Below, one piece after another: positions 12,941 through 24,591 of a stretch of DNA of 64,000 nucleotides (positions are counted from its first letter, which is position 1; every line of letters begins with the position of its first letter). The DNA is from Lonicera japonica. Its lineage: Eukaryota > Streptophyta > Magnoliopsida > Dipsacales > Caprifoliaceae. Location: contig CM038470.1 in assembly GCA_021464415.1 (NCBI GenBank), positions 31,548,122-31,612,121 of the forward strand, in the 5' to 3' direction. A model generated the notes under the pieces. It was given only the letters and a program-made list of their open reading frames with translations, had not been told where the DNA came from and did no database searches. A program made the translations under genes and the position numbers.

Positions 12941-13344
12941 GAGCATCTCCAATTGTCTTGTATAAATTTTATGTAAATCCTACGTGTCAAAGTGGGATTT
13001 ACACAAAAATAATAAAAAATTTGTTTTGTACTCCAACAATCTGTTTAAACTTTTGTGTAAATATTAAACAATCAATTAGATTCGCACAAGTGGAACTTAT
13101 CCGATATTTATTCCCTTGCTTTTCAAATCCATTTATTTCTAGATACGGGATGAGAGAAAATAGAGAGAAAATAGACGCGAGATTATTTGACGTGGTTGTA
13201 TAAATTGAATTTGTATTTTACACAACCTTTTTACACAAATCCTATATGTCAAAGTTTCTTAAAAGATTGCTGGAGACCTTTTTTTTTTACAAAACATGTA
13301 AATTTTACACAAACCAAAATTATATACTACGGTTGGAGATGCTC
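12941..13344. mobile_element. PIF/Harbinger-type MITE (GAGCATCTCC ends)
   Basis: The ends are GAGCATCTCCAATTG on the left and GGTTGGAGATGCTC on the right, inverted with respect to each other. TAA flanks both sides (12938-12940 and 13345-13347). Subterminal parts also pair (TTTTATGTAAATCC against TTTACACAAA-type text). Open frames at 12958-13203 and 13187-13471 overlap the element and are not genes. Confidence 0.75.
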
Positions 13345-13621
13345 TAAAATAAAAAATGGAATGCTCTCAACTTTTGGGAAAAAGCACTACTCCCCTTCCC
13401 TCCCCTCACCCCACCCCCTACCCCCACAATATATATATATATATATATATATAATTCCTATCTATCTTTGATTAAGATTTCATTTTTTTGGATAATAAAA
13501 ATTAAGAGTTTAATTTTTTAATTTATTATATTAAAATTAGCATTCTCTTTAAATAAGCAAATGTAGCAAACTTAAAGTGTGACTCTTAATTTGAGTAAAA
13601 CTTTAAGTTTGTTATTTTTAA

Positions 13622-15252
13622 GGGTGATTTTATTTCTATCCACGATATCTTGCAGTTAATCTGCGTTATTAAGTTAATCCACATTGCCTACTAAATTAAT
13701 CCACGAATGTGGATAGACTGACAAAAAATATTATTGATTTAATTTTATAAATATTATTTGTATTAATGATTTAATATTGAAAAATCCACTCAATTAATAT
13801 GTACATCCACTTTAATTAAATAAATAAAAATAGAGGCAATTAGTTTTAAGGAAGAATATTCATTTCTCTATCTATTTAAGGACACAACTTTTATACCAAT
13901 ACTTTAAGGTCCAAAATTTTGTTTAAAATACAAACTTTTATGGACAAATAATTAAAATTAAATATTTAAATTAATATAGCTACAAAACTAATTTATATTA
14001 TTGTTATTCCTATAATGTCACTATCATCTAATTGATTATTAAACTAATCTAAACTTTTAAAATCTTGCTAGAAACTAATATCTATAAAATCAAATTCAAA
14101 ATTTAAATTTAAACAATCAAATAACTTCTAACAACATAATCAATTACTAAAATATAGAAAATCAAATAATTTAAAATCTAAATTTCAACAATAAAAAAAA
14201 TTAAAAAACCTAATCAATTTGATTAGTAATTAATAAGGGTGATTTTATTTCTATCAGTGAAATTTGTCGATCTATCCCTCTTTTGGGGTTTTACTGAAAT
14301 AATATGTATTGCCTACTAAGTTTAACCACGTTGTTAGATAAACTTACAAAAATCAATATTGGCATAATTTTTATAAAATAATGATTCTTTTTAATTCAAT
14401 TATAAATTATCCAGTAATTTTTACTTTTATCCACGGTCATATAATATATCAAAAAGTAAACATAAATTGTATAATAAAATGATATTTCTAATATATATAA
14501 TTTATTGTTAATTATATCCACTTTCCAAACTCGAGATTAGACTATAAGATTAAACTATAATCTATGATTCACATTTGTTTTTAGAATTGAGATTATACAA
14601 TAATTCACATTAGTCTTGGAATAGTAATTAAACAGTAAGTATAGTTTGAAACATTTGTAATACGTCTACAAAATTTAGTTCCTACCTAGAAGTAAATTAA
14701 AATTATAACTTTAATTACAGATTTATCATGGCAAACAAGAAAACAAACATATATTATAATTGAATATTCCTCCTTTGACTTGAAAGGATTGAGATGGAAG
14801 AAAACGCTGTTTGTTGCCTCCGGCCAGTTATTCTTAATTAGTTTCTTAAGTTCTAATTCTGATTTATTTTTATTTATTTAGAGCCCTCATTATATAGAAA
14901 AAAGAAAAAGAAAATAGTAAATTCATTTGTTGAAAAAAATTATTCATTAGTATCATGATGTAATAATATAAATTACTTCCGCCCAGTTTTATAGTATTGT
15001 ATATTTTTTATGAATAATGAATCTATAGTACTTGTATCAATATACCTTTTAACAAATTAAGAAAATATATTATTAAGGAAGTATATTCTAATTAGGAAAC
15101 TAATTTTAAAAGTAAATACATTTAAAAGGATTATTAATTGGTGGATATACTTCTCAATTTTTATAAGGAAGTTTTTAAAAGTTTATTTCAATGTTAACAT
15201 AAATCAAGGGTGGATTAACTGCAAAAATTCGCGAATAGAAATAAAATTACCC
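13622..15252. mobile_element. Mutator-like nonautonomous element with an extra internal terminus
   Basis: The left end GGGTGATTTTATTTCTATCC and the reverse complement of the right end (GGGTAATTTTATTTCTATTC) match for about 40 bp, including the shared GCAGTTAATC. TATTTTTAA (9 bp) flanks both sides exactly (13613-13621 and 15253-15261), which is typical of Mutator-like elements. A third copy of the terminus, GGGTGATTTTATTTCTATC, lies inside at 14237, suggesting an internal duplication or a nested relative. No transposase is encoded. The interior is about 75-80% AT by eye. Confidence 0.75.
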
Positions 15253-16324
15253 TATTTTTAATGCATTAGATTATAAATTAATGTATTAGTTTAGTAATAT
15301 ATTTACAGTACATTTTTGTTATGGACTATTCCATATATGGATCGGCCTTTGGCGTCGTCTTTTCATCTCCAATGTTTTAAGAAATAAGTAAATAACTTTC
15401 CTCCATTAAAAAACATAGCAAAAGGAAATAAAAAGTTTTGGCCTTATATAGGTTATTTGTTTCCTGTAATGCATAGGTACATGGTTATATATATTTGGTA
15501 CTTCTAAATGTGATACTTATATAAGAAAATATTATATTATCTTGGAACGTGAAAAAATACAACTTCAATCTTTTTTGTTATTTTAACAAAAATTTACATG
15601 TTATATTTTGCCCCTTAATTAGTTGCAGTCCTGGCTCCGCCCCTAAAACATACATCCCTTTTCTCTTTTTTAAATGACATTGTATTTGTATGGTCAGTGG
15701 TGGACCCATGAATCTGGTTAAGAGGTGGGGGGCGAAATTCAAAGTACACAAAAACATATTTAAAGTCATAAAATTTTAATACAAACATAATAACATCAAT
15801 AATGATATTTCATACAACTCAAATAGCAAATATGAACAATTACAATAATACAACACAAATATAATACCATAAATAATATTATGTAATTAATCAAGAAATG
15901 CGACTAATATTATGCAAGCAATTAAGAAATAAATTATACTTAATATTAAAAAGTAGATCTAAGAAATGATTTACCTTGGTAGTGCTGAAAAAATGGGTAA
16001 AAAAAATACCCATTTCAAGCCATTTTGAGGGTAGTGTTCAATAGGACCTTACACTCGGTTATAAAAGGGTGTTATAAATTTGTGTTCTCGTCCATGAGGA
16101 CATCAAAATCGTATATTTTTTCACTTAAAATAATTATGTGGTGAATAAGAAATCGTCACTCAAAATGAGCTACTTTAAAGGAAAAAATGGAATAAAAATG
16201 GCAAGTCCCACATGAAAATTTTGAGGAAAGATTAATGAATTTATAAAGGATCATCTTTTATAAGTTTTTAAGTATTCAAGAAAAATAAAAGAATCTCATT
16301 TGACTTGTGCGCGCTCATAGCTGT

Positions 16325-16526
16325 TGTTAGAATATACTATGTATTTCCTAATTATACTTTTCTAATTGTATTGATTGTGTTCACATTATACTTTCCTAAT
16401 TGTATCCTAGATCATAACTTTGTCTCTTGTATATATATTCATTCTCTATTGTACATGCTCTATCAAGAAAGTAATACAATTATTTTACTCTCCTTCAATC
16501 TCTCTTTCGCTTTCTATTTCGTAACA
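16325..16526 (+). repeat. 5' LTR of the decayed copia
   Basis: It begins TGTTAGAATATAC and ends TTTCGTAACA, directly before the primer-binding site. It contains a TATATATA stretch near 16430 that could serve as the TATA box. It is short (202 bp) but within the range of copia LTRs. No partner LTR exists in the window. Confidence 0.75.
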
Positions 16527-16538
16527 TGGTATTAGAGG
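16527..16538 (+). promoter_or_regulatory. Primer-binding site of the copia (tRNA-iMet type)
   Basis: TGGTATTAGAGG sits immediately after the LTR. The usual plant site complementary to initiator tRNA-Met is TGGTATCAGAG, so one base differs. Confidence 0.8.
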
Positions 16539-17031
16539 GATTCATCCTCCTCTAGAACCAATCTTCATCCCATCTTCAACCAAACCTAAATCAATAAACC
16601 CTAGCATCATATATCCAAGCAACCAAATACCACTAATTCATCTTCCTACTGTCGCTCCACTGTCGATCATATCCAGAACCTAAATCATCCAAACCTATAC
16701 ACCAAAACCTTCGTATCTTCAAGATGAAGAAAACCCCGTCGAAATCACCCCCATCGAAGGTGTCACGCGCTCTCACACGCTGCTTCTTCATCTATGGATT
16801 CCGCCCATGCGCCCACGCACCACCTGCTCGCTGAAACCCTAACCGGTTCTCTCTGCCGGTTCTTCTGAACCAGTATTCCTTCCTTGCACTAGTTAACTTA
16901 CTTCTAAACCGTTTTTTTTCACCCTAAAATCGGTTCCTACCAAATCAATTGTTCCGGATCCGTTTCTGGCCTCAGATCTCTCAGAATTCGATTAATTTTT
17001 ACAGTTGTTGTGTTAACTACCTAAAGTTTCA

Positions 17032-20000
17032 ATGGAAAAGCACGAATTTTCACGCCCAATCTCTATCGTTCTCAATGGAACTAATTATGTTCAGTGGTCC
17101 CAAGCCATGACCAGTTTTTTGAAGTCTCGTAAGTCCTGGAGAATTGTTACTGAAGAAGTTGTTAAGCCAACCAAGAAAATCGACGAAACTGATGATAAAT
17201 TTAATAATCGTCTTGATGATTGGGAAAGCAAAAATGGTGATATTATAACATGGGTTCGGAATACCGCTATATCTCGTATAGGACAGCAGATTGGTCGCTT
17301 TACCACCTGGAAAGAAGTTTGGGATTTTTTAAAATCTCGGTACACTCCAAAGGATCTCTCTCATCAATACCAGTTACTTACTGTTCTATATTCCAAAACC
17401 CAACAACCTGATTAGTCAATTGATGATTATTTGTCCGATCTCCAAGCTATATGGGTCCAGTTAGCCCAATCTGAACCTACCTTTTGTGCGCATGATGCTG
17501 AAAATTTTGAAACATACCGCGATAATCAACGTGTTATCACTCTTCTAATGGGACTTCACGATAAATTCGAATCTGTTCGGGCTGCTCTACTTTATCGCAA
17601 TCCTTTACCATCTCTTGATGATGTCACGACAGAACTTCTCTCAGAAGAAACACGGTTTGCCACTCAGGCCCACAATTTTAATTATGTGTTAGCTGTTCAG
17701 AGTTCGAGACCTACCAAAAATTCATCTTCACGAAAATGTGCATACTGCCATGCCACCGCCCATATGCTACTAAAGTGTCCAATTAGGACGTGTTTTTTTT
17801 GTAAAAGGGTGGGACCATGTCACTTTCAAGCCGACTGTTACAAGAATCCATCCAGGAGATCCTCCATCAAATCCTCTTCCAGCACTATCACTATTGCCAC
17901 CACTGACTCATCTTAGTCGGATATTTCTACTGCACCTGTGACTCTAGCTGACATCACAGCTCTTCTTAAACAGGCTACATCTTCTCCTGGTTCTACTATG
18001 GCTACCACCACAGGTACATCTTGGTTCTTTGATTCTGGCTGCTGCAATCATATGACTTCTGATCCTGCTATTTTCACTTCTAAAAGTTATAATTCTCATA
18101 CCCTCGCTATTAAAACTGCGGATGGTTCTCAATTACCTGTTAGTCATGTTGGGACAGTTATTACTCCTAGCCTCTATTTACCTGCTACATTTCATATTCC
18201 AAAACTAACTATCAATTTTATTTATGTTGGTCAATTGTGTGACCTTGGGCTGAATATTATATTTTCCTCTTCTGATTGTCATGTGCAGGATCCTCAGACG
18301 GGACAAATTATTGGGATCGACCGTAAAGTTGGATGCATGTTCGAGCTCATACACCTTCACACTTCACCCACTCCTATTGTTGCCTCCACACCACTTGTGG
18401 CATCCCCACCAATTGTTTCTTCATTTGAGTTGTGGCATTACCGTTTAGGGCATGTGTTTTTTGATCGTTTTTGTTCTATGGTGTCATTTGGTCTGTTAGG
18501 GTCCATAAAGTCTGCGAAATTGTCTTGTTTATCTTGTCAACTTGAAAAACAACCGGAATTATGTTTTAATAAAAATGATTATATTTCTTCAGCACCTTTT
18601 GATCTTATTCACTCTGATGTTTGGGGACCTTCTCCACATTCTACCATGGGCGGTTCAAAATATTTTGTTATCTTTGTGGATGATTAAACTCGTTTTACTT
18701 GGATCTATCTTATGAAAACTCGTTCAGAATTATCCCAAATCTATTATAATTTTGCTCGCATCATTCAAACTCAGTTTTCCAGTCCAATAAAAAATTTTCG
18801 AGCTGATAATGCCATGGAATACAAGGAAACTTCATTTCTTAAATTTCTCCGTGAACAGGGCATTGTTTCTCAATAATCTTGTCCAGGTACATCTCAGCAA
18901 AATAGTCGTGCTGAACGCAAGCAAAGACATATTCTTGATACTGTTCGCACACTTCTTATCTCCAGTAGTTGCCCTGAACAGTTTTGGGGGAAAGCAGCAT
19001 TTACTGCTGTTTACACTATCAATCGTATCCTTATTCCATTTCTTTAGCATCAATCTCCATATGAAAGACTTTATGGTACTTTTCCTGATTACAATTTCTT
19101 ACGAGTCTTCGGTTGTGCTAGTTTTGTGTTACTCCAGCCTTATGAACATTCTAAATTAGAACCACATGCTCGTCTTTGTTGCTTCTTGAGGTATGAGATA
19201 GAACATAAAGGTTATCGGTGTTGGGATCCTATCTCCAAACGTTTAAGGATTTCTCTTCATGTTGTCTTTTGGGAACATAAAATGTTTTCCTCTCTATCCA
19301 AATTTCATGTTTTTGAAGAATCTCCACTTCCATTGTTTACTCATTCATCTCTTGACTTTTTCACTCCTGAACTTGAGACTCCAGTTGTCACATTCCCACC
19401 ATAACCTGAACTAGAAGCCACACCTTCACCACCTTAACCTGAACCATCCTCACCTGACGTCATTTCTTCCAATGAGCTTCAACAAACGATACCTCCCAAT
19501 GATGATGTCTCGCATGCTGATCCTGTCATACCTCAACTACAATGACAGTCCACTCGGGTAAGAGAGCTCCCTCACCATCTTCGTGATTACCATTGTTATT
19601 CTACTATGATTTCTCACTATGCACCTTCATCCTATAAGGAAGCTAGTACTAATCCCCTTTGACAACAAGCTATGACAGAAGAGTTACAAGCTTTAGATAA
19701 AGCGCATACCTGGGATTTTATGACTCTTCCTCCTGAAAAATCTGCAATTGGGTATAAATGGGTGTATAAAATCAAGACACGATCTAATGGTTCGATTGAC
19801 CGATACAAAGCTCGTCTCGTAGCCAAGGGGTTTAATCAGGAGTATGGTATAGACTATGAAGAAACTTTCGCTCATGTGGCTCGAATGACGTCTGTTTGCA
19901 GTCTTATTGCTATTGCTGCCGTTCGCAAATGGAATCTTTTTCAGATGGATGTCAAAAATGCCTTTCTTAATGGGGATCTCACAGAAGAAGTCTATATGAA

Positions 20001-21130
20001 ACCACCTCCCAGTTATTCGCACCAGTCCACCCAGGTCTGCAAACTTCGCTGTGCCCTATATGGACTCAAGCAAGCTCCCCGCGCTTGGTTCGCAAAATTT
20101 AGCGCTACTATCACGAAGCTTGGTTATTCCTCCAGTTCGTTAGACTCAGGCCTCTTTATTCAAAAGACATATTCTGAGACTATTCTTCTTCTCCTCTATG
20201 TGTATGATATGATAATTACTGGGGATGATATTTCTGGTATCTTGGATCTCAAACAATCTCTTAGTCAGTTTTTTGAAATAAAGGATCTTGGTCGTCTCAA
20301 CTACTTCTTAGGGCTTGAAGTCCTTTCTGATTCGACAGGTTACTATTTATCTCAGGTGAAATACACGTCTGACATTCTGGCTCGTGCTGGTCTCACTAAC
20401 TGTAAAACTGTGTATACTCCTTTGAACACCAATGTTAGACTTACTCTGTTTTATGATACTCCTCTTTCTGATGGTACTTTATATCGACAGTTAGTTGGCA
20501 GTCTGGTTTACCTTACTGTTACTCATCCGGATATTGCTTATGCTATTCATGTTGTCAGTCAGTTTATGTCTGCTCCTCGCTCTACTCATTTTGATGCTGT
20601 CATTCGGATTCTTCGTTATCTCAAAGGGACCGTTTTTCATGGGCTTCACTACTCCTCAAAGTCATCTCTTTTATTAAGGGCTTACTCTGATGCAAACTGG
20701 GCCGGTGACCCTACAGATCGTCGATCTATTACTAGTTACTGTTTCTTCCTCGAGGACTCCCTTTTTACGTGGCGGAGTAAGAAGTAGTCTGTTGTTTCTC
20801 GATCAAGCACTGAGGTTGAATATCGCGCTCTTGCTGATGCTTCACAAGAACTCATCTGGCTTCGACGCCTCCTCGATGAATTAGGTGCTCCTCAAGACTC
20901 TGCTACTACTCTCTATTGTGACAACCGCAGTGCCATCCAAATCAGTCACAATGACGTCTTTCATGAACGAACTAAACACATTGAGATTGATTGTCACTTT
21001 ATTCGCTAGCATATTCGTAATCTATACATTCGTCTTATGGCCGTATCTTTAGACAACCAGCCTGCAGATCTCTTTACCAAAGCTCACCAGCCTAGCCGTT
21101 TCCAAACATTGATTTCCAAACTCCAGCTGG
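17032..21130 (+). pseudogene. Copia gag-pol pseudogene
   Basis: Gag starts at 17032 (MEKHEFSRP) and reaches CX2CX4HX4C zinc knuckles near 17738-17780. The protease has WFFDSGCCNHM near 18020. The GAG-pre-integrase domain has LWHYRLGH near 18430, and the integrase core starts with HSDVWGP near 18610. Reverse transcriptase lies in the open stretch 19672-20787, and RNase H contains SDANWAGD near 20690 and then runs to about 21130. In-frame stops interrupt it at 17413 (TAG), 17914 (TAG), 18685 (TAA), near 18875, in the 19390-19660 region several times, at 20785 (TAG) and near 21007. The RT active site reads YVYD instead of YVDD. Stops are mostly single-base changes with the frame kept, indicating decay by point mutation. 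Confidence 0.9.
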
Positions 21131-21863
21131 TCACAACGTCCCCATATATATATTTTCCAAAAAATATCCCATATGTAATTTTGTTTTAAATCAAATTCAA
21201 GGAGGGGCGATTGTCCTCGTGCCCCTTACTTGGGCCACCCATGTGTATGGTTCAACATTATATACATTTTAGCAATAACTTTGAAACCATTTTTGAATCA
21301 CACCACATTTTGTTTTTGTGTGTTTACAAGTTGTGTTCGCACCACATTAAACACATTATTAAATTTCTTTTAAAAATTTGAACTTACCGCTAACCGTAAT
21401 AATTTAATACTTTCTGAAGCTCAAACTTTAAATATTTCCAAACCATTCATTCCAACAAATATTCAAGGGATGATAAACATGTAACTGGATCACTCTCATA
21501 TTATGTTTGTATACTCTTTTGAGAAATCTCTTGAGAATTGTGCAATTGCATGCCCTTTTCATATAATTGTGTGTGATTTGTATCAGTTAATTTTAACCTT
21601 ATGTGCATGGTTGCATGATCTTTTGCAGGGAAAGGTTGAAAGGGGTTAGGGTTTTGTCATGTCTACTGTCATTCACTTCTGAAACTCTTTTTATGTCAAA
21701 AGGACATATATAAAGCTGCCAGCTTATTGGCTGTTGTAAATAATAGATGCAAAAAGGCTAAAAAGGTGAAAAAAATACATCATTTGTTCTTAAAGTTCGA
21801 CACGTGAGACACTTACACAGTTGCTCTTGCACCTTGACCAATAAATTATAAATACATGTTTTT

Positions 21864-21901
21864 ATGTTAAATTACAAAATAAAAATTTTGTAATTTAACA
21901 T
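21864..21901. repeat. Perfect 16-bp inverted repeat at the B/C junction
   Basis: ATGTTAAATTACAAAA and its exact reverse complement are separated by six bases (TAAAAA). The left arm is the normal continuation of copy B, since copy A has the same ATGTTAAATTACAAAA near 3438. The right arm leads straight into copy C, so the palindrome marks the junction. Confidence 0.9.
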
Positions 21902-22703
21902 ACTATATTACCTCAGAACGTGATAAAATACAAGTTCCATTATTTTTGTTATTTTTATTGGAACAAACAAAAATTTGCACGTTATATTTTTACCCCCTCT
22001 TAATTGCATTACTAGCTCCGCCATTGAATCGTACATTCCTTTGTCTTTTTTAAATGACATTGTATTTGTATGGTTCAATATTATATACATTTTAGCAATA
22101 ACTTTGAAACAATTTTTAGGTCACACCACAAATTTATTTTTGGAAGGGAGGAGGTTTACAAACAGTCTTCGCACTACATTAGATACAAGATTAAATCTCT
22201 TTCATAGATTTAAATTTACCATTGGTTATAATAATTTTATATTTTTTTAAATTCAAACTATAAATATTTTTTAATCATTCGTTTCAACATGTATTCAATG
22301 GACGGTAAACAAACAACTGAATCACTCTCTTATTATATTTCTCTACTGTTTAGAGAAATATCTAGAGAATTGTGCAATCGCATGCCCCTTCCGTATACTT
22401 GTGTGTGATTTGTATCAGTTAATTTTAACCTTATGTGCATGGTTTTTCATGATCTTTTGCAGGGAAAGGATGAAAGGGGTTAGGGTTTTGTCATGTCTAC
22501 TGTCATTCACTTCTGAAATTATTTTTATGTCAAAAGGACATATATAAAGCTGCCAGCATGTTGGCTGTTATAAATAATAGATGCAGGAAAGGCTAAAAAG
22601 GTAGGAAAAAAATCCATCATTTGTTCTTAAAGTTCAGCACGTGAGACTCTTGCACAGTTGCACTTGCAATTTGACCAACAAATTACACAAACATATTTTT
22701 ATG

Positions 22704-23288
22704 TAGGGCTGGGAAAAAAAAACCAGGAACCGGAGAACCGATAAGAACCGAACCGATAAAAACCGGTTTGGTTCGGTTCTTGAAAATATGTTACTAGTTT
22801 TAACGGTTCGGTTCTTATTGAAAAATTATTGGTTCGGTTCTTGGTTCTTCATATTTTGTATCCGTAAGAACCGTTAAGGAACCATTATCTCAATTTATAA
22901 TTTTACATATATATATATATATATATTTATTATATAATATAATATGTACTTGATAATAATAAAAGAAATGTAACAAAGCAAATAAAACAAACCCCTCAGG
23001 AGACGCCTCATATTTCAATCAAATTGTTAACGGTTCCTCACTGAAGAACCGGTTTATAAATGGTTCTTAAATAGATATTGGTTCCTAATTATTGCGGTTA
23101 ATTTTTAATAACGGTTTTTTTTTGGTTAACGGTTAACCAATAACCTCGAGGAACCGAACCGTTATAACCGGTTCGGTTCTTAAACGGTTCTTCACTAAAA
23201 TATAGTTGGAACCGAACCGTTATAACATTAACGGTTCTTCAAACGGTTCTTCGTAAAATTACCAAGAACCGAACCGGTCCCACCCCTA
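22704..23288. mobile_element. hAT-like nonautonomous element with GAACCG repeats (copy C)
   Basis: The ends are TAGGGCTGGG and CCCACCCCTA. TTTTTATG (8 bp) flanks both sides exactly (22696-22703 and 23289-23296), the hAT signature. The same spot in copies A (near 3432) and B (near 21860) has one TTTTTATG and no element, so it inserted after the copies separated. The interior is full of AACCGAACC/GGTTCGG repeats and has no coding sequence. Confidence 0.85.
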
Positions 23289-23316
23289 TTTTTATGTGGA
23301 AAAAATTACAAATTAA

Positions 23317-23664
23317 GGCCCTGTTTAGTGGGTATTTTTTTTAAAAAAAAAAAATTAAATTAACTTTATTTTTATATTTTTTAAAATTTATTTCACTTTA
23401 TTTTCTCTCTCTAAATTTTTTTTAAAAATATTATAACTTTAAATCTAAAAATTAAAATTATATAAAAAATATATATTTAAAACCTACTCGTCGAGATCTA
23501 TAAAATAAGATTCATTGCGATTATTTTTTGAACTTTTTTATAAGATTTTTTAGTTTGCTGAAAAAAACTCAAACAAAAACCAAATTCACTTTTCAACATA
23601 CTTCCAAATTCTACCAAACACCAAATTTTAAAAACTCAACTCAAAATATCAACCAAACATCACC
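23317..23664. mobile_element. PIF/Harbinger-type MITE in copy C
   Basis: The left end GGCCCTGTTTAGTGGGTATT resembles the reverse complement of the right end (GGTGATGTTTGGTTGATATT). TAA flanks both sides (23314-23316 and 23665-23667). Copy A lacks it near 3455. The 61-residue open frame at 23528 lies inside the element and is not a gene. Confidence 0.65.
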
Positions 23665-24205
23665 TAAGGATCCATGTAATAATAATATACAAAATAATAA
23701 TAAATTTAATTAATTTATATGAAAAGTTAAAAAATAACTTAAGAGTTGTGAGAAAAAAATTTATATTTCATATTTATTTTTATGAGTAAATATTCTCCAA
23801 CTTTTTTTATTTTTTGTAAAAAAAAAAATATATTTCCCACCATCCAAAGAAATTTTTTTCACCTATTTTAACCTCGCAAAACTTTCCTTTCTTACTCTTC
23901 TTTATTCTATTTTACCCGCTCAACAAATTTCAGCTATGACCAATACCCCACTAGTTGAATTGGCAGAAGAAAGCTATCTGAAAAAAGGCAGGGTGCACCT
24001 CTAATTATGGGAAGCCAAAAGTAAATGGCTGAGCCGATTTCCCCAAGCAAACGCACCAAAAGAGAACCTTCGGACAAACTCGGCCGTGTTATCTTGAGGC
24101 GGTTAAACAAACAAATAAGGAAGATTCAAATTCAAATATGCTAGAAGGAATATTCATAATACCATAATTTAAGGAAGCTGTCACAGATAACTCCTAACTT
24201 ATACG

Positions 24206-24550
24206 AGTTATTCATTTTGATATCTTTACCTTATATGTATTTGTTTCCTAATTTAAGACCGTCATATTTAACTTGAACTCTAATCATATACGTTATAAAT
24301 GACCTCTTGTTTTTGTTTGTTCTTTAAAATAATATAAGAAAATCACAAAAAAATATTTTCCTTATGCACATGTGATTGATTCTATCTCACTCTATCTTTA
24401 TCCATCTGTTATACTCTTGCACAATCACTATCATCATATTAAGAGTAATGATCCAATGATTTGTTGACCTTATAAGTTATAACCTCCTTTTCCAATATTA
24501 TACATCAACCGTTTCCTAACTATTTCTTCTTCTTCTTCTTCTTCTTCTTC

Positions 24551-24591
<41 letters not shown>

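Larger units (their letters stand above)
16325..21140 (+). mobile_element. Ty1/copia retrotransposon, decayed, 3' LTR missing
   Basis: A 5' LTR (16325-16526, TG...CA) is followed directly by a tRNA-iMet-type primer site, a leader of about 500 bp, then gag, protease, integrase, reverse transcriptase and RNase H in copia order. No second copy of the LTR exists downstream. After the RNase H tail (about 21130) the sequence passes into the right arm of the surrounding element, so the polypurine tract and 3' LTR appear deleted. With many stop codons and a changed catalytic site, the element is dead. Confidence 0.85.
15694..21242. mobile_element. Large TIR element (CAGTGGTGGACCC ends) hosting a nested copia
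   Basis: The left end (T)CAGTGGTGGACCC and the reverse complement of the right end (CATGGGTGGCCC) are similar, as are the GGGGGGCG and GGGGCGATTG stretches further in. TGTATGG is duplicated at both flanks (15687-15693 and 21244-21250). Copies A and C show the uninterrupted site. Left arm 15694-16324 and right arm about 21140-21242 belong to this element; the copia fills the rest. No transposase is visible, so the family is uncertain; the duplication of 7-8 bp fits hAT. Confidence 0.55.
9660..21880 (+). repeat. Copy B of the duplicated segment, heavily interrupted
   Basis: Copy B follows the order of copy A but is stretched by insertions: a 1280-bp element at 9937-11216, about 2.5 kb of elements at 12835-15375, and a 5.5-kb nested element at 15694-21242. 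The host segment resumes at 21244 with the same text that follows the equivalent point in copies A (near 2115) and C (near 22070). It carries a (GA)n run at 9834-9862. The copy ends at the inverted repeat at 21864-21901. No host gene is supported. Confidence 0.7.
21902..24205 (+). repeat. Copy C of the duplicated segment (partial)
   Basis: Copy C corresponds to about 1955-4815 of copy A. The opening ACTATATTACCTCAGAACGTG matches copy B near 15532. It contains the block GAGAATTGTGCAATTGCATG seen in all three copies as well as the AACAAATTTCAGCTATGACC block shared with copy A at 4640. A hAT-like element and a Harbinger-type MITE interrupt it. Short open frames here match no known protein. Confidence 0.7.
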
